Assembly: GCA_009602735.1 (NCBI GenBank)
Contig: WELA01009987.1
Location: 87,992 to 117,590 of the forward strand
Source of the DNA: Mesotaenium endlicherianum
Taxonomy: Eukaryota; Streptophyta; Zygnematophyceae; Zygnematales; Mesotaeniaceae
Length of the DNA stretch: 29,599 nt
Direction of reading: 5' to 3'
Position numbers and translations under genes: made by a program
The notes under the pieces: generated by a model
What the model saw: only the letters and a program-made list of their open reading frames with translations
Databases searched by the model: none
What the model was told of the DNA's origin: nothing
Shown: piece after piece, positions 22,319-29,599 of the stretch
Layout of the letters: the number at the start of each line of letters is the position of its first letter
Numbering within the stretch: position 1 is the stretch's first letter

Positions 22319-24497
22319 NTGCACTAGGTGCATGCATGCGTGGGCGCGCGCGCCTGTCTGTCCGTCTAGACGCTTTTGTGTGAGTGTGTGTGTGTCTCTC
22401 TTGGCGCTGTCTCTGTGTGCACGTGTGTTACTATGTGTATTTTCTGGCACACCACACTTCTTTTTTTCCGGACGCATTCTCTGGGCTCTAACACGATCGC
22501 TCCTCCTTAGTCTGCTCATGTGCGCTGACAAGCTCTAGACTGACCCCTGTATCCTAATTCGTGCTATCTCTACCTGTTTGTGAGTCTGTCTCTCTGCCCG
22601 TGCTTCTGTGCGTGTGCCTATGTATGTGCGCTTCCTGAGTGACTTGCTGTGCAACCATTTCTACTTGCAGGGAATTCCCTCGATGTGCTCCTTCTTCTTG
22701 GGAACCTCGGCCTATTTGAAAACTTCCACATAGCTGAACTGCTACTTTGAATTGGGAGACAAACAAAGAGACACAAGACGTGCCCAGTGGCACCTCATAT
22801 TGTGTGACCCTTTCTGGTGCCAGGTGTCAGCTGTGTGCAGGGTGCATCGGCTCTTGTGCCGCACGCTTGTCACGCTCATGCGTCACTGCCACAATCTCAG
22901 TTGCTTGTGTGCGTGTGTGTGTCTGCGTGTGTGCGTGCGTGTATGTGTGTCCGCGCGTGTACGTCTGCACGAGTTTCCACATGGACTTGCGGGGCGGGCG
23001 GGCGGGCGGGCGGCAGATGGGGCAAAGCCTGGAGGCATTTGGGCAGTGGAAGGGCATCTGCCACCTCATGTGCGCGTGTCACGACTCCGTACTCCTCCAT
23101 CCCCCCGCCGCCCATATCTTAATCTGTGCCTCCTCTCCCCTNTCGGAGCTTGGCTGTAAAGCAATAGGAGGTGTTTGGGGCTTTGGGTTTGACGTAACGG
23201 TTCAACTGTCGTAGAGTGTTCTTGTCCTGTCGTACATATGTCGTTGGCCACATGGCACTCTCGGATTCTCTTTGTGCTCAAGCCTTCTCTTGAAGCCTAT
23301 CTATGGTCACTCAACTCAAAAATTTCCCCCCCCCCCCCGTCCCCCCGGGGGCTTCTCGTCTGTGCTTGCTGCTCTGACGGCAGCAGGGACTATCGTGCGG
23401 GCTTTAAGCCTGCGCATGTAACGAGGGTCGTCTGCGTCGTGTGTTGAATGTTTCTCCCCCTTGTGTGTGCGGGCGTGCGTGCATGTGCTTGCGCCGTTTG
23501 CGGTACCGGGTGACCCCCCACTGGAGGCGCAGCCTCTTCACCAGAGGACCAAGCTCTTCACCAAGGTAAGCATTCGGGCTCAAGGCAGCAGCTAGGTGGG
23601 AACTGAGGGAGGGAGGGTGGAGGGAGGTGGTGTGCGTGGCCGCTGGGCTGCTGGCTGGCAGCCAGGTTGTACGTGCTTTGAGCGTGGCCCTACCCCAGCC
23701 AACTTTCAGTTGGGATGCAAGGAGGAGATTGGATGGGTGTTATTGCCCGCATCGTTTTCTTTCTTCTTTCTTCAAGCTGCCCGCATCCCTCAGAGTCCTC
23801 GCTTCGCAACTCCACTCACGCTTTTGCTCACGCTCGTGCTCACTCTTATGCTCACGTTCATGCTCGTGGCATGCTGAAGCCCAGGGCTGGCACAGGCAGT
23901 AGTGTGACAAGGCTGAAGGCCCGGCTGGCTCTGTAAAGTCCGGTAGAAGCCGGTCAGCCTGCTCTCTTGACGGGTTGATCTGCTGCTATCCATTCCCGTA
24001 GTACTTGCCTTGCTTAGGACCTGGCTGCTCACAACTTTTCCCCCCGTGTGTCGGCCATGTCGGCTTCTTGTCGCTCGCTCTGACATGGCCGGCTCTCACG
24101 GAAACTGTTTGGCGCTTTCTTGCGACTGCGAGAGCTTGCATGGGAAAGGGCTGTACCGCGAGAGCATGCTACAGGGCACAGGTGCGTGTGGGCGGCAACC
24201 ACTTTGTTTAGATCACAATCACTATGTCATACTTTGGGACTCACAAGCGTCAGTGTAGCTGCACATTCACTGCAACAAACAAATGGCTAACCACCCCCCA
24301 CACCACCCCCCGCCCTTCTTCCAGCTCTCTCTCTCTCCACCCCATTGCGCACACACGCACGCGCGCGCGCGTGTGTGTGTGTGCGTGTGTGTGTGTGTGT
24401 GCACGGGAGAGTATGTGTGTCGGTTCCACCATACTTCAGCTTCCACTAGCTAGTTTCAAGCCCTAGATATCTGACAAGTGTATCTCAACTGGCCGTG

Positions 24498-24532
<35 letters not shown>

Positions 24533-26528
24533 ATGCAGTGGCTGAGGGTGCTCTACTACCAGCTCAAGCACAGCCTGCAGGGCTTCGACCCCTCCCCAGC
24601 TTACCGCCAGGGGGCTTTTGACGGCCTGCTGGATCCCTCCTGGCTGTCTGAAGACAATTTTCTGCGGTCGCTGTTTGCAGTAAGCTCCCTCTGCTTTTGT
24701 GTTGGTGCTTCTGCTTCCGGGTGTCTAGACCCAAACCGAGGAAATTGTGAGGGAAACTCAACTCAAGCCCCTGGCCTGTGTGTACTCGTGCATGGGTACA
24801 TCCTGTGTTTGCATGCATGTTTAAGGCTGCGTTCATGTGCATGTATGATGTATGTCTGTTCTAAGCCGGCCTTTGCCATGTCGGACGTGTCCCTGCAATA
24901 GCACCCAGAAGCACACAAGTCTTCTTGGTCAGTGCATCTCCTGCGTGTAGGTACCGTGCGCATACGTGTTTGAGCATTCTTGTACATACTTGCAAGGAGA
25001 CGCTTGCATGGAAGAGCTGGATTGCACATCCAGAAGCAAGAAGATGTACTTCGCAAAGATGTATGTACTTTTAGGCACTATGTATATACATAATTACACA
25101 TATATATGTGTATATATTCATATATATACACATATATATATGTGTGTATAAAAATGTATTATACATCTCAGAGCTGCACGTGCATCCAAGTAGTGTGGAT
25201 AGAGCTGTCCTTATACCCTCTTCACTCAGATCTGCATAAGAACGTGGCTGCTCACCGCAGTGGGAGCTTCTTCAGTTGCAAGAGCGGGCTCATCTCAGGC
25301 AGCGGTCTAGTCTTATCCTTTTCACTTCCAACAATGCCTCTTCGACCATGAGGCCTCTCACAAATGCCATTTGGACCATAAGTGTGCAGCAAAATACACG
25401 CACACAATCTTACTCGTCCGTTGCCCTCTTTTTATTTGAATCTTTTGCGGTATTGGCAGGAGTGGTTCAGTGTGCTGAGAGAAGCCCCTCAGATCGACTC
25501 CCAGCTGCATGTCCAGGTCAGCCTACTCCCTTTTCCCGACAAGGAATAGCGCGCCCAGGATAGTACGCATGAAGTAGGAGTCAAGAAGAAAGAGTATCGA
25601 AGTTTGTGACTGAAATATGCGCACCTAAACATGCACTTTCTACACACGTGCATGTATGTCCTCATATATGTGCATGTACAAGTTTCTAACCATGACTTCT
25701 GTGTCCTGGAATCCTTGGTTGATGAATTGTGCTTCTCATTCGAGGGCAGTGTGTTCTTCCCCCGACTACTCAACATCTGTCTCCCCGTGTCATGTTGAGC
25801 AGGCGAAGCGCCTGCGAGAGCTGCTGGAGACTACGCTGGGCTGGCAGCTCATCCACGAGCCTCTGATGGCCGACTACGAGGACGATGAGGTGGCACCTCC
25901 AAACCCCCCTCCCCCCCTACCTTCACCGCCGCCGGTTCGCCTTCCCCCAACTAGAAGGCCCAAAGTGGGCATCATATTTTCAAACATGGCGCTCAGTCGT
26001 ACGCCCTCGCCTGCTCGCTGGTGGACCTTGTGTTGAGTTTGCAACGACGTGTCGGACCACAGGCCTCTTCGACGCACGTCCGATGCAGCGCTAGGTGGTG
26101 CTTGTGGGGACTTTTACGTGTGCTCGTGGACATGACCACCTTCAAGCGTATGAGTGCGTCTCATTGCATACCACACATTGTATTTGCGGTGGGGGGTTGG
26201 GTGCGTGCGCACTTGGTGTGTATAGACACACAAAGGTGCGCACTGGAGTCCTCTGTGCCTTGAATTGAAGTGCTTGAGTCTGCTCTACTTAGCCTATTTA
26301 TCTATTTCTTGTCTGTAGCCGCATTTTACTGTTGGTCTTAAGATATACTATGCCAGTGCGTGCTTAATCCCATGTGTTGCGTACACATTCTTATGCAATA
26401 TTGCTTAGTGTCCACACCATCGTGAATCATTGTGAGCATTCTCGTGACTCTTTTCCGACACTTGTTGTGTGCAGTATGCTCCGATCATTGTGTCGGAGGA
26501 AGATGCAACGCCGATGCAAGAGAGCTGA
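17649..26528 (+). CDS. AAR2: AAR2-family U5 snRNP assembly factor, thirteen exons
   Basis: AAR2 binds Prp8 during U5 snRNP maturation and is later replaced by Brr2. Exons: 17649-17792, 18304-18386, 19020-19077, 19767-19829, 20386-20515, 21088-21470, 22130-22222, 23017-23088, 23533-23565, 24539-24679, 25460-25516, 25803-25889 and 26475-26528 (stop TGA). Phases agree throughout and give 465 aa. Recognisable blocks in order are LLFLDVPPGTSLGID (32-46), GPKFKGVKMLPAG, TGFFLHLSPSQ, VVVRQWDAR, RFEFDSQLGAF, LSNHITPGV, EPVGGEI, LNLDK, LLLGEMQFSFIAFL, MGQSLEAF, RTKLFTK, LYYQLKHSLQ, LLETTLGW and DDEYAPIIV near the end. A Gly/Pro/Ser/Glu-rich linker at about 194-259 separates the N- and C-terminal domains and explains the length above the roughly 400 aa I expect in plants. 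Intron 3 starts with GC, not GT, five bases before a suspect C-block. The exon 2 acceptor lacks a pyrimidine tract; that exon rests on homology. Confidence 0.93.
18623..18712. repeat. (CT)n-(CA)n compound microsatellite in AAR2 intron 2
   Basis: A CT run (18623-18664) passes into an imperfect CA run ending near 18712. Intron 2 spans 18387-19019. Confidence 0.95.
19083..19175. other. 92-C block plus N in AAR2 intron 3
   Basis: Ninety-two consecutive C followed by one N (19175), beginning five bases after the end of exon 3. The same length and single trailing N recur at 22227-22319, which is not expected of a natural tract. It is probably an artefact of sequencing or gap filling, possibly extending a real shorter C-tract. 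The true length is unknown. Confidence 0.85.
20156..20203. repeat. (TA)n microsatellite in AAR2 intron 4
   Basis: An ATATAT/ACATAT tract inside intron 4 (19830-20385), in an AT-rich pocket of about 150 bp within otherwise GC-rich introns. Confidence 0.9.
22227..22319. other. 92-C block plus N in AAR2 intron 7
   Basis: Ninety-two C followed by one N (22319), starting four bases into intron 7 right after the donor GTGT. It is identical in length and ending to the block at 19083-19175. Intron 7 is therefore of uncertain length; flanking exons 7 and 8 are intact. Confidence 0.85.
22991..23012. repeat. (GGGC)n tract touching exon 8 acceptor
   Basis: GGGGC followed by four further GGGC-type units lead directly into CGGCAG, the 3' splice site of exon 8. 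No polypyrimidine tract lies between the repeat and the acceptor. Confidence 0.85.
23142..23142. other. Single ambiguous base in AAR2 intron 8
   Basis: One N follows a C-rich stretch (CTCCCCTN). It lies in intron 8 (23089-23532) and does not affect coding sequence. Confidence 0.9.
24351..24402. repeat. (AC)n-(GC)n-(GT)n tract in AAR2 intron 9
   Basis: ACACAC, then GCGCGC, then GTGTGT form an alternating purine-pyrimidine run of about 50 bp, a sequence type able to adopt Z-DNA. Because AC faces GT it is also partly self-complementary. Intron 9 spans 23566-24538. Confidence 0.85.
24497..24532. repeat. (GTGC)n microsatellite touching exon 10 acceptor
   Basis: Nine tandem GTGC units end six bases before the acceptor ATGCAG|TGG of AAR2 exon 10. 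There is no polypyrimidine tract between them. Confidence 0.9.
25081..25150. repeat. TA/CA-rich microsatellite in AAR2 intron 10
   Basis: Interleaved TATATA, ACACAT and TGTGTA words over about 70 bp, in intron 10 (24680-25459). Confidence 0.85.
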
Positions 26529-26782
26529 TAATCAGCAAGTCTTCGATGAGGGGGCCATTTACAAAGGGCACATGGGTACTCAGTTCCTCGAATGCAAATC
26601 ATGTATGGGGAGCATATAGACCTAGCTAGTATACAGACCTAGCTATGGGTGCCGTGTATAATGTCGATGTCTTGTAAGATTCTCGTTTACCTTGATGGTT
26701 GTCAAATTCAGTTGCAATGCAGCCGAAGTTGCGTTTCAAGCACATCTGAGTGTGATGCTAGCTGATTAGCAAAATGGTAGAA

Positions 26783-26788
26783 AATAAA
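26783..26788 (+). terminator. Candidate polyadenylation signal of AAR2
   Basis: AATAAA occurs 255 bp after the AAR2 stop codon, followed by AT-rich sequence. This is a plausible but unproven 3' end signal; plants tolerate wide variation at this element. Confidence 0.4.
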
Positions 26789-27207
26789 AGTATATATGCA
26801 CAATGGAAATATATACTACCTGCGTTTGTCAACCACGTGATTTTGTTTTTTTATTTAGTGCATAAGACCTAAGGCATTGACGTTGTAAACCACAAGTTGT
26901 CATCTAAGACCCCTGACCCAACAGATAAGTGCTTTAAAGGTTTCCAAACATTATATTTATTGTCGCGAGCAAAACTTTTGCGCAAAATTTGAAGATAACA
27001 TGAGCTTTTACACGCGATATGGGCGATAAGCAAACAAAGTTGACTTCCAAAATACAAACAAAACCTGGTTTTACCGCTCCTCTACGACTTTTTGCGAATC
27101 AGATGATCCAAATTAGCTGGTCCGAATGTTTTCTGCGAATCTTGAGAATCTTGAGAAGTTTGCAGGTATAAGATCTATTGCTCGTCCATTTAAGATATTT
27201 CACGACT

Positions 27208-27282
27208 GGGGAACGATAGGAATTAAACCCAATACAAGACTTTAAGATGGAACACCCAGAGTGAGTCCAATCAACTACCCCC
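27208..27282 (-). other. tRNA-like relic or SINE head candidate
   Basis: On the minus strand a 75-nt segment contains TAGTTGATTGG, fitting the pol III A box TRGYNNANNNG, and 36 nt farther on GGTTTAATTCC, one base from the B box GGTTCRANNCC. A GGGGG near the 5' end faces CCCC at the 3' end, but an acceptor stem placed from the A box has several mismatches and the T stem has four of five pairs. I read it as a decayed tRNA or a tRNA-derived retroelement head, not a working tRNA gene. Confidence 0.3.
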
Positions 27283-27600
27283 TAGATGACATGGTGTTAC
27301 TTTTTATTGCTTTCGTGCGATCTTTTCGAGGCGTTTTGTCTCAAAGTTTAAGGGTGACCTATGGACTTGGGTGGGAAAATAGACTGGACACTGACAATAT
27401 GGGAGGTTGAGGCGAAACTACCTCATGGGCAATCGACTGTGAACGATCGACCGGAAATAGGTTGATAGTTGTTAACATGGATGGGCCTTTTAAGGATGTG
27501 TAAGGGGACGTTGTTGGACGGTGAATCTTGTGCATTGTTTGTGACCAGCTTTCGACAGCTTTTAGGATGTCGTGACTTGTAACTGGGAGCAACTGGGAGT

Positions 27601-27680
27601 GTTGCCGGATGCTGCCGGATGCTGTCCAACCATGTCCAACTGTGTCCAACTGCATTCAACAGTCCAACATGGTCCAACAC
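27601..27680. repeat. 10-bp minisatellite (TGTCCAAC family)
   Basis: Two copies of GTTGCCGGAT/GCTGCCGGAT are followed by 10-bp units GCTGTCCAAC, CATGTCCAAC, TGTGTCCAAC and TGCATTCAAC, then two degenerate copies. The register stays at 10 bp. Confidence 0.85.
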
Positions 27681-28902
27681 GTCAAGTTCATCCAGTATTC
27701 TCGGCTAATTGTCGGCTGTTTTCTGGATCAAAAGATTGGCTGATACGACGAGTAAGCATGATAAGCCAATGGCTGCATGAATGACTGCCAAATGCTGCCA
27801 AAGATAGCTCAAGACATTTTGTCTTTCCACGTCAACACGTGTTTTCCAGCCCAAAATGCAGCCCAAAAGCCCAAAAAGGTCCCCAATATGAAACTTATAT
27901 TCTTTTTCTGAAACAATTTAACGCTAAAAATTGTCATATACAGTAAAACTCGTGACTCGGTTACAATTCGTAGGTGAAGTTCTTGGAGGCTGATGTGGAA
28001 GGTGCGCCACTTCAGCATCGGCAAAGCGATTCGAGGGAAACGTCGGGGAACAGCCGGGGCGGTCATGACAGGACTAGAGTCTCTTCCACTCACTTCCGCT
28101 ACTTCCAGACGCACGGAGAGGACGCCATTCCCAAATTTCAGTCCTATGGCGTTCTACCGCGGCTCTTTCTTAACGTTCTTCTGCATGAAGAGCATCTCGC
28201 TCCAACAATGAAGAGAAAGTGAAGAGCTGTGAAATCTTTTTTTCTGACTATCCCTCCTAGTAGCCTGCGGTTTGTTCGTTTGACACTTCAGGGTAAGAGT
28301 GTTGGTCGACTTGGATTGTGCTCAAGAACATATTGAAGCGCCCATGTATCGCGTCTTTCTGGTCTTCAGACTATGTTAGTCTGGAACTATTCCGGATATA
28401 TTATAAGTATAAGCACTCTATTCTTGGACCAAGACGAGGGGGTATTGGTGGGGGGCATAATTCCCTTCCCCCCGCTGGCTCAAGTAAGCTTTCACATGCA
28501 ACAGTGCAGTTACTCGTGGTGAATTGCGTCAAGATATTGTTCATATTGTCTGAAGAGCGCCACTGTTAGCTGGAGTTATCCTACTTCTTGCTCCTGGGGA
28601 CAAGAGTAAGTTTTTACGCACCGGAAAAACGGAGCCCCTTAGCATATCTCAATACAAGTTGGAAGGGCATAGTTGAACTACCAATTTGTGGTAGCTGCAG
28701 AGGAATGCTGCGCTTCAGTTCAGTTGAGACAACTGATGCTCTGAAGGTCACTTGATGGCGGAGTATGATTGGCAGATGAATATGGGGTGTGACCTACATG
28801 TAAACTGAGGCCTAGATCTGGCTGCAAGGAGACCAGTCGATGCTGCTGCGTATTCCACGTGGTGCATAATGTCGGCCAGATGTCAGTCATTGGGACCGTC
28901 AC

Positions 28903-29058
28903 ATGGGGGCTGCATTAAAGAAGCTGCTGGCACCAGGCATGCTCGGGCGACAATATCAGTCGCTGATATTATTCAAGGAGAAGTTTAAGTTGGTCCTGTG
29001 CCACGAGGCCGAGTCAAAGCTGAAGCAAATCGAAAGCAAGCAGGAAAGAGCAGCGTGA
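28903..29058 (+). CDS. Unrecognised 51-codon open frame, possibly a last exon
   Basis: An open frame from ATG at 28903 to TGA at 29056-29058 encodes a lysine- and leucine-rich peptide, beginning MGAALKKLLAPGMLG and ending KLKQIESKQERAA. The charged, helical, low-repeat composition looks more like coding sequence than the neighbouring open frames. I do not recognise a family. It may be a small protein or the final exon of a gene whose upstream exons I could not find. Confidence 0.3.
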   Translation: MGAALKKLLAPGMLGRQYQSLILFKEKFKLVLCHEAESKLKQIESKQERAA

Positions 29059-29341
29059 AGAGCTCCTCCTAGCTTGAGTGGCAGAGGGGCACACGGTGCT
29101 GTTGCCTTAGACGCCTGCTTCTTTCTCTCCTAGCAGTGCCAGATAGTGGTACCCCTTAATTCACAAATTTACACAGAGGTACAAAGACGATACTGCGGTG
29201 AGCCGGTGCAGTGAGGGTTGTGTGCATTCCAGAGGCGGGAAAAAGGTACCAGAAAGTCGATACGTGTTGCGAGAAAGACAACATCACACTCCTAGGTGAA
29301 GCAAACAAACGAGAGAAGGGGTCGAGTTCTTTAACAAATTT

Positions 29342-29350
29342 GATATATAT
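29342..29350 (+). promoter_or_regulatory. TATA-like element upstream of the AIRP2-like gene
   Basis: GATATATATAG lies about 65-70 bp upstream of the likely start codon at 29415, a suitable distance for a TATA box with a short leader. No other support. Confidence 0.35.
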
Positions 29351-29414
29351 AGAGAGAAAGGGGTGTCATAGAAGCGAGGGGAGGCCAGGAGGGAGGGGCA
29401 TGCTGCTGCACAGC

Positions 29415-29485
29415 ATGGGGCAAGGGCTGACGTACAAGGAGTCCCTCAAGGCTCTGGAGGCCGACATCCAGCACGCCAACACTCT
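29415..29485 (+). CDS. First coding exon of an AIRP2-like RING E3 ubiquitin ligase (partial)
   Basis: The exon reads MGQGLTYKESLKALEADIQ and continues HANTL. From memory this matches the highly conserved N-terminus of the plant AIRP2-like RING-finger E3 ligases (in Arabidopsis, AIRP2 acts in abscisic-acid responses). The donor CT|GTGAGA falls in the leucine codon, phase 2. I prefer the ATG at 29415 because the family motif starts close to it; an in-frame ATG at 29400 would add five residues. The RING domain lies beyond the window, so function is inferred from the N-terminus alone. The intron opens with a C-rich tract, then a TC repeat to the window edge. Confidence 0.78.
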
Positions 29486-29557
29486 GTGAGAGCTCTCCCC
29501 CTCCCCCCCCCCCAACCAATACACACAAGGTCGCCGAGCCCCTTGCCTTCTGCCTGC

Positions 29558-29558
<1 letters not shown>

Positions 29559-29599
<41 letters not shown>
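29559..29599. repeat. (TC)n microsatellite at window edge
   Basis: A pure TC run reaching the last base, in the first intron of the AIRP2-like gene. Its full length is not visible. Confidence 0.9.

Larger units (their letters stand above)
26529..28902. other. AAR2 3' flank and AT-rich intergenic region
   Basis: No supported gene was found. Two overlapping plus-strand open frames at 27974-28222 have an amphipathic, charged composition and could be an exon of an unrecognised gene, but neither frame matches a family I know. A perfect small hairpin AGACT-ATGTT-AGTCT lies near 28366-28380. The tRNA-like relic and the 10-bp repeat in this stretch are listed separately. Confidence 0.4.

Noticed and set aside
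25890..26036. Continuation of AAR2 exon 12 into a proline-rich tail
   Set aside because: Splicing at 25889 to 26475 restores the conserved DDEYAP ending, so the proline-rich stretch is intron.

Overview
The window looks like nuclear DNA of a photosynthetic green-lineage eukaryote, probably a streptophyte alga or an early land-plant relative; the species cannot be told from the sequence. The reasons are three interrupted genes with GT-AG introns, a predicted plastid protein with a transit peptide, a plant/fungal-type HKT/TRK cation transporter, and the first exon of an AIRP2-like RING E3 ligase. No bacterial, organellar or viral gene was recognised. All gene identities come from reading the proteins; no database search was run.

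Layout. 1-2350 is GC-rich, low-complexity DNA with no supported gene. 2486-3012 is a degenerate 38-40 bp minisatellite. 3013-5930 is AT-rich and apparently gene-free. 5934-13328 (minus) is a nine-exon HKT/TRK transporter gene whose exon chain closes in phase to 736 aa. 13329-15160 is intergenic. 15161-16704 (minus) is a four-exon gene for a 150-aa plastid DnaJ-type zinc-finger membrane protein. It is divergent from 17649-26528 (plus), a thirteen-exon gene for a 465-aa AAR2-family U5 snRNP assembly factor. The 944-bp divergent spacer carries a 10-bp-phased GATAAT-type repeat. 26529-29399 is mostly AT-rich, with a tRNA-like relic, a 10-bp minisatellite and a 51-codon open frame. 29415-29485 (plus) is the first coding exon of the AIRP2-like ligase, which runs out of the window.

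The genes do not form one pathway: cation transport, thylakoid/plastid protein maintenance, spliceosome assembly and ubiquitination. The unusual features lie in the introns. Microsatellites abut several 3' splice sites in two unrelated genes, and C-rich tracts follow several 5' splice sites. Two introns contain identical 92-C blocks each ending in one N, which look like assembly artefacts. Base composition changes sharply inside both long genes, between HKT exons 1 and 2 and between AAR2 exons 3 and 4.
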